Of a DNA stretch of 35,396 nucleotides, positions 5,616 to 14,695 are shown in pieces. Each line of letters begins with the position of its first letter. Within the stretch, counting starts at the first letter, position 1. A model generated the notes under the pieces. It was given only the letters and a program-made list of their open reading frames with translations. It searched no databases and was not told where the DNA came from. Source of the stretch: CAZKXU01 sp964556665 (GTDB lineage Bacteria; Bdellovibrionota_C; UBA2361; CAZKXU01); assembly GCA_964556665.1 (NCBI GenBank), contig CAZKXU010000026.1, forward strand, positions 1 through 35,396, in the 5' to 3' direction. Both the position numbers and the translations under genes were made by a program.

Positions 5616-7910
5616 CTAGCCAAATATGATCTTCCACAGGCTTTCTCTACGTTTTTTGGATGGAAAGTGTTCACCTTGAGGCTGCTTACTATCAAAGCCC
5701 CGTTTTGAGTGTAGATGACAATAACGCTTAGGCTGAGTGCCTTCTACAAAAACCTCTTTAATTACATCTTGTGCTGGACAAGTTGGGGTAGCAAGTTCAC
5801 CGCTTGTTGCATCTACCTCTAAAAATTTAACTGTAGGAGGAGGCACGAAATGAAGATCTTCTACATAAGGCCTTACGCATTTCATATAATCTGCCCAAAT
5901 AGGCGCAGCCGCCTGAGCGCCAGTCAAACCTAAAGAGGTGTTGTCATCTAGTCCTGCCCATACTCCTGTAACCAGTGATGGTGTAAACCCCAGAAACCAA
6001 GCATCCCTAGACTGATCAGAGGTCCCAGTTTTGCCTGCAGCCTCTCCTAAATATCCCATGCTTCGAATCACCTTTGCAGTGCCACGCTCAACGACGCCCT
6101 GCAATATATTTGTAAGCACATATGTAGGAGCTTCATCCGAAATGCGCTCTTCGACTATATCACCTATGGCTAGAGTGTCGTTATCGGCGCCAAGCGCTCT
6201 AGAATACAGGCGCGGTTTGATATAGTTACCTCCATTTGCCAAGGCGCCATAGGCTGCTGTTAATCTTAACAGGTTGGTATCTAATGCTCCCAATGCTAGT
6301 GATGGTATTGGTAACACTTCATTAGAAAGGTGAAAAGCTTTTATAGTGCGTGCCAAAGTTGGCAGTCCAACTTTTTGAGCTACATAGACAGCCGGAAGGT
6401 TGAGTGATTTTTCAAGTGCATAACGAAGAGTCACATCGCCTTTAAACTCTTTATGGAAATTTTCCGGCTCCCATTTAGGCTGATTTTTGATCTCTATGGT
6501 AATAGGTTCATCTTTGATGATGCTGTTTGCCGTGGCAACTTTGTATCTGTTAAGTCCGCGATCTAAAGCCGAGAGGTATAGGAAGGGTTTAATGGTGGAG
6601 CCGATCTGACGATTGGCCTTAGATACATGATCAAATTGGTTCTTTGAAAAATCAGATGAGCCTACCCAGGCCCTCACCTTGCCGCTATATGGTTCAATTG
6701 AAAGTAGCGCTGCTTCAACTCTTCTCTTCGTTTTATTAGCTAAGAGAGGTTCCATCGCTTTCACTCCGCTTTTTATTGCTTCTTCTGCGCAATCCTGGAG
6801 AGAGAGGTCGATTGTAGAAAAAACACGTACGCCTGCTAGAACAGCCGCTTCTAGACTGAGTTTGTCCGCCAGCTCTTCACGCACTGCCTGAGAAAAATGA
6901 GCAGCTTGATGAGAGTATAGAGTGCGCTCAATTACCTTTGGCTTAAAGCTCCTGGCATTTAGGTACTGAGTACGGCTAATCATTTTAAGATCAAGCATTT
7001 TGCCAAGAACAATATCACGACGCATGAGCGCACGCGTAAAATGTCGACGTGGAGAGTAATAAGAAGGGGCCTTGATAATTCCTGCAAGCAGCGCAGCTTC
7101 GGAGATGTTTACTTCGTCTAAGGCCTTGCCAAAATAATAGTTCGCTGCCTCGGCAGCACCATGAATAGCGATCGAGCCCTCCTGGCCAAGATACACCTCA
7201 TTAACATAAAGCTCCAATATCTCTTCCTTTGTAAAATCAAGTTCAATAATGAGCGCTGCAAAGGCTTCCTTTACCTTTCTAACTATTGATCTCTGTGGAG
7301 AAAATAGAACATTCTTTGCTAGCTGCTGAGTTATAGTGCTGCCTCCCTGAATGACTCGACCTGCAGATAGGTTGCTCCATGCAGCACGGAGTATGCCGAT
7401 CGGATCAACCCCATAATGATAGAAGAAACGCTCGTCTTCTACTGCAATGATGGCATCCAGGAGGTGTTTTGGAATCTTGGATAAAGGAATGAAAGTGACT
7501 GCTCGTGAAGATCCGTGGCCCAGTGCTGCCACTAGCTCCGGCTCTAAAAATTTAGATGTAGGTGCTGTCTTTGTCGTAAATCTTACCAGATGAGATTCCT
7601 GTTCTGTGCCATGCGGCAAAGGGAAATGTCTCAGGAATACGGAGGCACCAGTAGGATCGATCGTGAATTCACCAGGGGTCGTCGGCTTGCTATGAGTTTC
7701 AATATATCCACGGCGCTTCAGCCGCAAACGCAAACTTTCTAAGGTTAAGGCAGCTCGACTAAGGGGTAGTGGTTCGCTTAGAATCGCCGCATGCGCGGAG
7801 CTGCTGACGGCGCGTTCTTTTAGGTGTCTACACTGAGCGCTAATGTAAAAATAAGCAGCGCTTAAGAGTGTGATGATACATACAGAGATGATGATTATGC
7901 CGCGTCTCAT
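5616..7910 (-). CDS. mrcB: PBP1B-like bifunctional penicillin-binding protein
   Basis: The product is 764 aa. A single N-terminal membrane segment (about residues 4-24) anchors it in the inner membrane. A short UB2H-like domain ('LESLRLRLKRRGY...FTIDPTGASVFLR') favours PBP1B over PBP1A. The GT51 glycosyltransferase has 'VEDERFFYHYGVD' with the catalytic glutamate at E158 and 'GGSTITQQLAKN'. The transpeptidase has SxxK with nucleophile S438 (GSTIKP), SxN (KSLNLPA) and KTG at K627 (GKTGTSDQ). It polymerises lipid II into glycan strands and cross-links stem peptides. The C-terminus carries 'PTCPAQ' and a basic tail. The gene is monocistronic; its stop codon touches structured element copy A and its start lies next to the 7916-8091 element. 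Confidence 0.93.
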   Translation of the reverse strand: MRRGIIIISVCIITLLSAAYFYISAQCRHLKERAVSSSAHAAILSEPLPLSRAALTLESLRLRLKRRGYIETHSKPTTPGEFTIDPTGASVFLRHFPLPHGTEQESHLVRFTTKTAPTSKFLEPELVAALGHGSSRAVTFIPLSKIPKHLLDAIIAVEDERFFYHYGVDPIGILRAAWSNLSAGRVIQGGSTITQQLAKNVLFSPQRSIVRKVKEAFAALIIELDFTKEEILELYVNEVYLGQEGSIAIHGAAEAANYYFGKALDEVNISEAALLAGIIKAPSYYSPRRHFTRALMRRDIVLGKMLDLKMISRTQYLNARSFKPKVIERTLYSHQAAHFSQAVREELADKLSLEAAVLAGVRVFSTIDLSLQDCAEEAIKSGVKAMEPLLANKTKRRVEAALLSIEPYSGKVRAWVGSSDFSKNQFDHVSKANRQIGSTIKPFLYLSALDRGLNRYKVATANSIIKDEPITIEIKNQPKWEPENFHKEFKGDVTLRYALEKSLNLPAVYVAQKVGLPTLARTIKAFHLSNEVLPIPSLALGALDTNLLRLTAAYGALANGGNYIKPRLYSRALGADNDTLAIGDIVEERISDEAPTYVLTNILQGVVERGTAKVIRSMGYLGEAAGKTGTSDQSRDAWFLGFTPSLVTGVWAGLDDNTSLGLTGAQAAAPIWADYMKCVRPYVEDLHFVPPPTVKFLEVDATSGELATPTCPAQDVIKEVFVEGTQPKRYCHLHSKRGFDSKQPQGEHFPSKKRRESLWKIIFG

Positions 7911-7915
7911 ATTTA

Positions 7916-8091
7916 GTCGCCATTTCTCATAAGCCTCCTACTGCGAAGACTGATCTGCATGAAATTACATCGGATTCTTTGAAAATCCGATCTCGCTGGG
8001 CTACAGCCCAGCTTCGCCCGTATTTTCAAAAAATCCTCGTCCTTTCAAGCACCTCAGCCATCTCGCTACGGAGTTTATGAGAAATGCCGAC
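7916..8091 (+). repeat. 176-bp element with terminal inverted repeats (MITE-like)
   Basis: About 22-bp imperfect inverted repeats bound the element: left 7916-7938 and right 8070-8091 share GTCGxCATTTCTCATAA and CTCC. Inside are two hairpins, CGGATT/AATCCG (about 7971-7989) and GCTGGGCT/AGCCCAGC (7995-8012). It starts 6 bp upstream of the PBP start codon, so PBP transcription must start inside or beyond it. No coding capacity. Confidence 0.7.
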
Positions 8092-8198
8092 CAGAGGAGG
8101 TTAAGATATGTGATTAAAGTTGACAACAGAACTAAACTTTAATCTTTCAAAGAATAATCAATATATCCCATGTAGTTTATCCTAACCACCTAAGCTGA

Positions 8199-8227
8199 TT
8201 GCAATTTTCTTATGGGTGGAAGATACT
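8199..8227 (+). promoter_or_regulatory. Possible sigma-70-like promoter for yebC-ruvAB
   Basis: TTGCAA (8199-8204) and GATACT (8222-8227) are spaced by 17 bp, about 40 bp upstream of the yebC start. Both boxes match the consensus only partly. A TTGACA at 8120-8125 has no convincing -10 box after it. The call is tentative. Confidence 0.25.
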
Positions 8228-8267
8228 GTTATTTTAGTGTATTTTATACTCTCTAGGAGAGATCTAA

Positions 8268-9011
8268 ATGTCAGGACATTCTAAGTGGGCTACTATTAAG
8301 AGGAAAAAGGCGGCTACAGACTCTAAGCGCGGACGTCTTTTTACCCGTATCTTGCGTGAAGTGCAGGTAGCAGCCAAGCTGGGCGGTGGAAGTATCGACG
8401 GCAACGCACGTCTAAAAACCGCAGTAAATACAGCGAAGGCAGCAAGTGTGCCAGGTGACAATATTGACCGAGCGATTAAGCGAGGTTGTGGTCAGTTAGA
8501 GGGTGTAGATTACGAAGAGATTCTTTACGAAGGGTTTGGGCCGGGTGGAGTAGCCTTATTGATGAAAGTATTGACAGATAACCGCAATCGTATCGTATCT
8601 GAGCTACGCAATATTCTTACTAAGGCAGGCGGTTCGTTGGCCGGTGCAAACGCTGTATCCTATCTTTTTAAGGAGCGTGGTGTTGCAACTGTGCAGAAGA
8701 ATGGTGTCTCAGAGGAGCAGCTTATGGAGGCCACCATAGAAGCCGGCGTAGAAGATATACGGGACACCGGTAAGGAATTTGAGCTGCTCTTTGATCCGAG
8801 AAAATTAGAGCCAGTGCGTGAGGCTATTACAAAGGTATGTAAGGAGTTTGAAGCAGAGGTGCGGCTTGTCGCTGACATGCAGGTGGCTGTCAGCGGTGAT
8901 AATGCAAAGACATTAATTGAATTACTAGAATCATTAGATGATCTAGATGATGTCCAGAATGTTTTTAGTAATTTTGAGATGAGCGACGCAGACATGGAGG
9001 CGTTAGAATGA
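8268..9011 (+). CDS. yebC: YebC/PmpR family protein (TACO1 family)
   Basis: The product is 247 aa, the usual family size. The hallmark N-terminus MSGHSKWATIKRKKAATD is intact, followed by 'RLFTRILREVQVAAK' and the family segment 'YEEILYEGFGPGGVALLMK'. Members are cytoplasmic proteins described both as DNA-binding transcriptional regulators and as ribosome-associated factors helping translation of proline-rich stretches. AGGAG lies 8-12 nt before the ATG. The stop codon overlaps the ruvA start (ATGA at 9008-9011), making yebC-ruvA-ruvB an operon. This order is common in proteobacteria, usually with ruvC between; no ruvC is in the window. Confidence 0.95.
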   Translation: MSGHSKWATIKRKKAATDSKRGRLFTRILREVQVAAKLGGGSIDGNARLKTAVNTAKAASVPGDNIDRAIKRGCGQLEGVDYEEILYEGFGPGGVALLMKVLTDNRNRIVSELRNILTKAGGSLAGANAVSYLFKERGVATVQKNGVSEEQLMEATIEAGVEDIRDTGKEFELLFDPRKLEPVREAITKVCKEFEAEVRLVADMQVAVSGDNAKTLIELLESLDDLDDVQNVFSNFEMSDADMEALE

Positions 9012-9601
9012 TCTCTATGTTGCGCGGAAAAGTGCATGCCCTCTCCGGGAGTATCCTGACAATTGATGTAAATGGAGTCGGATATGAAGTGAGCTGCTCA
9101 GTAGGATGCAGGGAGAGGCTCGTTCTAGATTCTGAGGCAACAATAGTAATTCATACTGATGTAAAGGAGGATAGTATCCGACTTTTTGGATTTGCAGATG
9201 AGCTTGAAAAGCAGGTTTTTTTACTGCTCACAAAAGTTAAAGGAGTAGGGGCAAAAACGGCGTCAGAAATTATTTCAAAAATTGATAAGCGCAAATTGCT
9301 ACGCTTAATCGGAGCAGGAGCTTTAGAGGAGCTACAAGCTGTTAAAGGAATAGGAAGAAAAACCGCGGAGCGGATTATCGTGGAATTACGAGACAAAGTC
9401 GGGGGTTATATACTTGAAAAGCAAACCCTGGCAGGCATGGTAGAAACTATTGAGGAGCCGAATGCTGATGCTGTGCTGGCTCTTCAGGCTTTAGGGTTTG
9501 GCCGAGTAGAGGCTGAGTCGGCAGTCAATCAGGTGCGAAGCAAAGGACTTGATATAGCGGATACCGGAGAGCTGGTAAAAGAGGCACTGCGCTATATATA
9601 A
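9008..9601 (+). CDS. ruvA: Holliday junction branch migration protein RuvA
   Basis: The product is 197 aa. It starts MISMLRGKVHALSG, matching the family's OB-fold opening (MIGxLRGxV). Two helix-hairpin-helix motifs are visible: 'LLTKVKGVGAKTASEIIS' and 'LQAVKGIGRKTAERIIVE'. The C-terminal domain, 'DAVLALQALGFGRVEAESAV', is the RuvB-binding module. RuvA tetramers hold the four-way junction open for the RuvB motors during recombinational repair. Its ATG overlaps the yebC stop by 4 nt, indicating translational coupling; an in-frame ATG at 9017 is a less likely start. Confidence 0.96.
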   Translation: MISMLRGKVHALSGSILTIDVNGVGYEVSCSVGCRERLVLDSEATIVIHTDVKEDSIRLFGFADELEKQVFLLLTKVKGVGAKTASEIISKIDKRKLLRLIGAGALEELQAVKGIGRKTAERIIVELRDKVGGYILEKQTLAGMVETIEEPNADAVLALQALGFGRVEAESAVNQVRSKGLDIADTGELVKEALRYI

Positions 9602-9628
9602 TGTGATATTGTTTTTATCTGAGGCGGA

Positions 9629-10708
9629 ATGAGCGGTATTGAAGATGATATCACCTCCGATGGTGATGGGATAGAGAGTTGGGTGAGTGTCCCGTCATTA
9701 GCCTCTAGCAGCGAGGTTGGAGAGGAGCTTCAAAGCATCATCTCACTTCGTCCTAAGAGTTTTGCAGAATATGTTGGGCAGCAGGTTATCAAGGACAACC
9801 TGCTGATAGCATGTAAAGCAGCGGCGCGTAGAGTTGAGCCACTTGATCACCTACTTTTGCATGGGCCACCAGGACTAGGGAAGACATCCTTAGCGCAGAT
9901 TGTAGCTAACGAAATGGGAGTCGGTTTTAAGTCAACATCTGGCCCGGTGATTGAGCGACCTGGTGACTTAGCTGCAATTCTAACCACATTAAACGAACGT
10001 GATATACTTTTTATAGATGAGATTCATCGACTCTCTAGGGTAGTAGAGGAGGTGCTGTATCCAGCATTGGAAGATTATAAGATTGATATTATTTTCGGAC
10101 AGGGACCGGCAGCCAAGTCAATTAAATTAGATCTAAAGCCTTTTACATTGATTGGAGCTACTACGCGAACCGGTTTGTTAACCTCACCATTGCGCGATCG
10201 TTTTGGTATGGTGCACAGACTTGAGCATTATAATACTGAGGATCTTAAATTAATTGTCGATCGTTCGGCTGGTATTTTGAATATAAAAATTGATCAAGAT
10301 GCTTTGGAGATTTTAGCGGGCAGATCGAGGGGCACACCGAGGATTGCAAACAGGATACTGAAGCGTGTCCGTGATTTTGCTGAGGAATGCGGCAATGGCC
10401 GTATCGATAAGGAAGCAGCGTATAAGGCGCTTAAGCTTTTGGATATCGATGAACGTGGTTTGGATCGGATGGATAGGCTTATCCTAAGTACGATTGCAGA
10501 TAAGTTTAACGGAGGTCCAGTTGGAGTTGAGACGATTTCAGCGGCTCTGGGAGAGGATCGAGAGACTATTGAGGATGTTTATGAGCCGTTTCTACTTCAG
10601 GAAGGGTTATTGGCGCGTACAAGACGTGGCCGCGAGTTGACCACTTTAGGGTATGATCATCTTGGCATTCAGGCCCCCCAGAGTATTCAGAAGAGCTTTA
10701 ATTTTTAG
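9629..10708 (+). CDS. ruvB: Holliday junction branch migration ATPase RuvB
   Basis: The product is 359 aa, a little long because of an acidic ~30-residue N-terminal extension before 'LRPKSFAEYVGQQ'. Motifs are complete: Walker A 'GPPGLGKTSLAQIV', Walker B 'DILFIDEIHRLS', sensor 1 'LIGATTRTGLLTSPLRDRFG' (with the arginine finger), sensor 2 'RSRGTPRIANRILKRVRDFA', and the C-terminal winged helix 'GPVGVETISAALGEDRETIE'. It is an AAA+ motor that drives branch migration with RuvA. It lies 27 nt after ruvA, with GAGGCGG just before the ATG. The gene after it starts only 8 nt beyond its stop and is likely co-transcribed. Confidence 0.97.
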   Translation: MSGIEDDITSDGDGIESWVSVPSLASSSEVGEELQSIISLRPKSFAEYVGQQVIKDNLLIACKAAARRVEPLDHLLLHGPPGLGKTSLAQIVANEMGVGFKSTSGPVIERPGDLAAILTTLNERDILFIDEIHRLSRVVEEVLYPALEDYKIDIIFGQGPAAKSIKLDLKPFTLIGATTRTGLLTSPLRDRFGMVHRLEHYNTEDLKLIVDRSAGILNIKIDQDALEILAGRSRGTPRIANRILKRVRDFAEECGNGRIDKEAAYKALKLLDIDERGLDRMDRLILSTIADKFNGGPVGVETISAALGEDRETIEDVYEPFLLQEGLLARTRRGRELTTLGYDHLGIQAPQSIQKSFNF

Positions 10709-10716
10709 GTGTAATA

Positions 10717-11289
10717 ATGTTTTCTATCGTTGGCTCGTTACTGTCTTTTATCCTGCTGGCGCCAGAGATCTCCCTAAACTGGGCAGATCCCAAACTAGAC
10801 TCGGTTGAAATTACTGTTGTCTCGGACTTGGATGATGCGAGGAGTTGTATAAGTAGTGGACTAGAGGTGCGCTATCGGTATGAAATTACCTTATGCGCTA
10901 CCAGAAATCTTTGGTTTAACGATTGCACAGCCAAATACCAGGTGTTTAAAACAGTGCAGTACGATGCCATTACACAGAGCTATAAATACGTACATGATCT
11001 GATCGGCGATGCTGTAGAGCCTGAGTCCACAACTTATGCGGAGATGGAGAAAGCCCTGCGTGCCTTGACCAAAGTTCCTGCTTTAAAACTCGATACAGTG
11101 GCACCGGCAGCATATAGTTACTTGAAATCAGGTCACCCGGCAATTGGAATTAGGGTTAGCTCTGACTGTAAGGGGGAATATAATAGTATGTTGGTAGGGC
11201 TCTCTAGGTTTCTTACATTTGGACTGATTAGAATTCAGGGATTTGATACCGGCTGGAAGCATTTTGATCTGACTCGCTCCTCGCCTTAA
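10717..11289 (+). CDS. DUF4390-like exported protein
   Basis: The product is 190 aa. An N-terminal hydrophobic stretch (about residues 1-16) suggests export or membrane anchoring. The remainder, with 'SLNWADPKLDSVEI', 'GLEVRYRYEITLCATRNLWFNDC', 'QYDAITQSYKYVHD' and 'AAYSYLKSGHPAIGIRVSSD', follows the pattern I associate with DUF4390: a charged beta-strand segment with aromatic residues around an R-x-x-W-F core. DUF4390 genes commonly sit immediately upstream of NtrY-like sensor kinases in proteobacteria, and that is the arrangement here. The gene starts 8 nt after ruvB and ends about 95 nt before the kinase. Function is unknown; a role in periplasmic signal input to the kinase is only inference. 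Confidence 0.6.
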   Translation: MFSIVGSLLSFILLAPEISLNWADPKLDSVEITVVSDLDDARSCISSGLEVRYRYEITLCATRNLWFNDCTAKYQVFKTVQYDAITQSYKYVHDLIGDAVEPESTTYAEMEKALRALTKVPALKLDTVAPAAYSYLKSGHPAIGIRVSSDCKGEYNSMLVGLSRFLTFGLIRIQGFDTGWKHFDLTRSSP

Positions 11290-11385
11290 CTTGATGTTTA
11301 ATATTAGGGAAGTTCAGGCTAAACATTTCAATGATATCAGGCCGCCGATAGCAGGATGAAAGAAGCGGAGAGTAATAGTAGTTAA

Positions 11386-13632
11386 ATGACCACTAGAACT
11401 AAAAGATTTTCTGTTTGGTGGAGACGCAGTGGTATGACTCTGCGTACGATGCTTTTTGGTGCTATTGCAGCACTGCTCCTGCTGCTCGTATATTGGCAAA
11501 GACCAGATGGATTATTGGATGCCTCTTCAAATTTGGAAAGCAATGTACTCCTCTTTGCCTTAGTAAATCTAATAGTTGTCGTAATCCTTGTGCTCATCTT
11601 CCTCATAGGAAGGAACGTTGTAAAATTGATCTTTGATAGACGTCGCAGGATTCTAGGGTCGAAACTAAGATTGAAATTAGTGGCCGCTTTTGTAGGACTA
11701 GCGTTAGTACCTACCGTGATACTTTTCGTTCTAGCATCAGGCTTGATTAATAAGGCCATGGAAGGTTGGTTTAGTAGCCAGATTGAAGGTGCGGTCAGCG
11801 GAGCAATGCGAGTAGCGCGTGAGCACTTTAACGTTGTAAAGCTTTCACTCGAGCGACGTTCCGGATTTCTCAAACGCGAGGTGGAAAATGCAACACTCTC
11901 GGGCCAGAATCTTGAGAAGGCGATTGAGCAGGTACGTACGGCTAACGATCTTTTTTCCATTAAGGTTGTAACTGAAACAGGAGAGGTACTGCATCACGTC
12001 GAGAACGCTACGGCTGTTATTGCAGATTTTAGCGAACCTGAATTAAATCTAGGCAGTATTAGCGATGCTCTTAAGGGAGAGCCTCAAACTCTAGTGGAAG
12101 AGTATGGAGCCGGGCAGTTTATTAGGAACTATCAAAGATTTGAATTTAATGGAAAGACTAGGGTTTTAGTACTTTCTAGGCGCATAAGCTCTGAACTAAG
12201 CGAGGCCTTGAATGAGGTTAATCAATCTTTTAAGGAGTATGGACAGCTCAAGCTATTTAGAAATCCGATTAAATCCAGCTATCTATTAACTTTGGCTATG
12301 ATAACAGGATTAATTTTATTTTCTGCTATTTGGATCGGATTTTATTTAGCTAGAGAAATTACCGGACCTTTGCAAAAGATATCGGAGGGAACTCAAGCGG
12401 TGGCCAAAGGGAATTATGATTTTCAGATAGCCTTACCAGGGGATGATGAAATAGGATATTTAGTGCGTTCCTTTAATCGAATGATCTATGATCTTAAAAG
12501 TTCTCGTAGTGAAGGGGAGAGACGGCGATTATATATAGAAACTATTCTTTCTAATTTGGCTGTTGCCGTAATCGGATTGGATACCTCGAGGCATGTTACT
12601 TCAATTAATAATGCTGCTTCCGAGCTCTTTGGTGTACGAAACGTATCTGATTTTATTGAAAAAAAGATTGACTACTTATTTAAACCGGAGCAGATTGCAG
12701 AGATTACGTTACTGCTTGATCAGCTCGACGAACAGGATCAGCAGGTTGATGGTAGTAGCGTTCTGGAAAAGGAGTTGCCGCTAGTGCTAAACGGACGCCA
12801 TTCTAGGATTTTAGCTACGGTCGGTAAAATCTTAACCCCAGCTGGAAAGGATTTGGGAACAATTCTTATCTTTGACGACATTACCGACTTAGCTAAGGTT
12901 CAGCAGCTTACGGCTTGGCGAGAGATGGCGCGCCGCATAGCTCACGAAATAAAGAATCCATTGACCCCAATTCAGTTAGCCGCACAAAGACTTGAAAAAC
13001 TCATTGCCAACAATGGTGCAGTCGAGGCAATTAATGAATGTACAGTCACTATTGTAGAGCATGTTGGTTCAATGAACAGATTGGTCAATGAGTTCTCAAA
13101 ATTTGCACGCATGCCGGCTGTAGAATTTCAGATGGCAGATCTGAATATGCTTATAGCCGATACGGTGTCCCTGCTCGCAGAAAAAAATCCGAACGTCACT
13201 TTTCAGTTTATTGCTGATGGAAAAATGCCTGAAGTTCCGATTGATCGGGAGCAGATTCGGAGAGTGCTAATTAATCTGTTAGATAATGCTGTAGGAGCTG
13301 TTTCGCAACTTGGGGTAGGGGCAGAAGGGGGAGCAGAGAATCCAGGTAGAGTGGAGGTAGTTAGTCGTTATGACAGGCGACGCAAGGCGGCAGTTTTTGA
13401 GATTGCTGATAATGGTGTAGGCATAAAGCCAACGGATAGGATTAGAATATTCGAACCCTATTTTACTACGAAGAGTGATGGTACGGGGCTTGGCTTGGCA
13501 ATTGTAAGCTCAATAGTCGCTGATCATCAAGGCGATATAAGGGTTTATGACAATCAACCGCATGGCGCAAAATTTATTGTAGAGTTGCCGGCGGCCCCGC
13601 GAAGTCATACACAGAGAAGATTTGCAGCTTAG
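11386..13632 (+). CDS. NtrY-like transmembrane sensor histidine kinase
   Basis: The product is 748 aa. Three membrane segments lie near residues 18-37, 53-75 and 97-120; an extracytoplasmic domain follows, then a fourth membrane segment (about 300-325). A HAMP linker begins at 'LAREITGPLQKISEGTQAVA', followed by a PAS domain (about 385-490). The HisKA domain carries 'MARRIAHEIKNPLTPIQLAA', with phospho-acceptor His520. The ATPase domain has the N box 'INLLDNAVGAV' and G boxes 'IADNGVGIKP' and 'GTGLGLAIV'. Architecture matches NtrY. No response-regulator gene (NtrX type) follows; the next gene is a fructose-bisphosphatase. Start at 11386 has GGAG rather far upstream (about 15 nt). Confidence 0.9.
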   Translation: MTTRTKRFSVWWRRSGMTLRTMLFGAIAALLLLLVYWQRPDGLLDASSNLESNVLLFALVNLIVVVILVLIFLIGRNVVKLIFDRRRRILGSKLRLKLVAAFVGLALVPTVILFVLASGLINKAMEGWFSSQIEGAVSGAMRVAREHFNVVKLSLERRSGFLKREVENATLSGQNLEKAIEQVRTANDLFSIKVVTETGEVLHHVENATAVIADFSEPELNLGSISDALKGEPQTLVEEYGAGQFIRNYQRFEFNGKTRVLVLSRRISSELSEALNEVNQSFKEYGQLKLFRNPIKSSYLLTLAMITGLILFSAIWIGFYLAREITGPLQKISEGTQAVAKGNYDFQIALPGDDEIGYLVRSFNRMIYDLKSSRSEGERRRLYIETILSNLAVAVIGLDTSRHVTSINNAASELFGVRNVSDFIEKKIDYLFKPEQIAEITLLLDQLDEQDQQVDGSSVLEKELPLVLNGRHSRILATVGKILTPAGKDLGTILIFDDITDLAKVQQLTAWREMARRIAHEIKNPLTPIQLAAQRLEKLIANNGAVEAINECTVTIVEHVGSMNRLVNEFSKFARMPAVEFQMADLNMLIADTVSLLAEKNPNVTFQFIADGKMPEVPIDREQIRRVLINLLDNAVGAVSQLGVGAEGGAENPGRVEVVSRYDRRRKAAVFEIADNGVGIKPTDRIRIFEPYFTTKSDGTGLGLAIVSSIVADHQGDIRVYDNQPHGAKFIVELPAAPRSHTQRRFAA

Positions 13633-13669
13633 GCCATTGATTGGTATTGTTTTGATAAGGAGAAACTAT

Positions 13670-14695
13670 ATGGTTCCCACAATGACACTTAGTCGCTTTA
13701 TTCGAGCGCAAGAGCGAAAACTTACAGGCACAACAGGAGAATTGTCGGATCTGTTATCTACTATTGCACTTGGCGTTAAAATGATTGCCCCCTTGATTGC
13801 AACAGCTGGGTTTAAGGGGTTGTACGGATACACCGGCAAGACTAATGTGCAAGGGGAGAAAACTCAGATACTTGATGAGCAGGCCGATCAGATCTTGGTG
13901 GAGTTGTTGGGCTCTTCTGGCCATTTTGGGTTACTAGTCTCAGAGGAGCGTGATAGTGTGATAGAAACTGAGATTGGGCATCAGACTGCTAAATATGTTA
14001 TTGCATTAGATCCATTGGATGGGTCTAGTAACTTAGGTTCAAATATACCGGTAGGTACGATCTTCTCCATATTTCGCAAACGGGATTTAAATCGCTATGC
14101 CGCTTACGAGGATTTTCTGCAGCAAGGCAGAGGATTAGTGGCAGCCGGATATGCAGTTTACGGAGCAAAGACCTCATTCGTATATTCAGCTGGTAATGGT
14201 GTCCATGGTTTTACGTTGGACCCAACTATTGGAGAGTTTCTGCTTACCGATGAGCAGATTAGGATTCCGGATCAAGGTAGTACTTATAGCACTAATGAAG
14301 GGAATCTCACGAAGTGGGGACCAAAGATAATAGAATTTATCACACAGTTGAAAACTCCAAGCTCTACTCGCTCCACACCGTATAGTGCACGCTATGTAGG
14401 TTCTTTAGTAGCGGACTTCGACCGTAATTTAAAAAAGGGAGGCATTTTTCTCTATCCTGCTGATAATAAGAATTTGCGTGGTAAATTACGACTATTGTAT
14501 GAATGTATACCTTTGGCTTTTATCTGTGAGCAAGCAGGCGGACGAGCAGTTGATGGAACGATGAACATCTTAGATGTTATGCCAAAAGACATACACGAAC
14601 GGTGTCCACTAATCGTAGGCAGTAAAAAAGATGTCGACTGGTTTGAAGATGTCTGTAAAGGCAATAGTGCTATTGCACCGAGCTGTTCTCGATAA
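13670..14695 (+). CDS. fbp: Fructose-1,6-bisphosphatase, class 1
   Basis: The product is 341 aa, typical of class 1 enzymes. It begins 'MVPTMTLSRFIRAQE', like E. coli 'TLGEFIVEKQ'. Metal and substrate motifs are present: 'LLVSEERDS', 'IALDPLDGSSNLGSNIPVGT' (the DPLDGSSN metal site), 'YSTNEGN', 'RYVGSLVADFDRNL' and 'GGIFLYPADNKNLRGKLRLL'. It hydrolyses fructose 1,6-bisphosphate to fructose 6-phosphate in gluconeogenesis or pentose regeneration. An in-frame ATG at 13622 inside the kinase gene is possible, but ATG 13670 has AAGGAG 7 nt upstream and gives the normal N-terminus. The 3' end overlaps the convergent winged-helix gene by 26 nt. Confidence 0.96.
   Translation: MVPTMTLSRFIRAQERKLTGTTGELSDLLSTIALGVKMIAPLIATAGFKGLYGYTGKTNVQGEKTQILDEQADQILVELLGSSGHFGLLVSEERDSVIETEIGHQTAKYVIALDPLDGSSNLGSNIPVGTIFSIFRKRDLNRYAAYEDFLQQGRGLVAAGYAVYGAKTSFVYSAGNGVHGFTLDPTIGEFLLTDEQIRIPDQGSTYSTNEGNLTKWGPKIIEFITQLKTPSSTRSTPYSARYVGSLVADFDRNLKKGGIFLYPADNKNLRGKLRLLYECIPLAFICEQAGGRAVDGTMNILDVMPKDIHERCPLIVGSKKDVDWFEDVCKGNSAIAPSCSR

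Noticed and set aside
11382..11960. 192-codon frame antisense to the histidine kinase
   Set aside because: It is antisense to a well-supported membrane and sensor region. Its R/S/T-rich composition is typical of a shadow frame.
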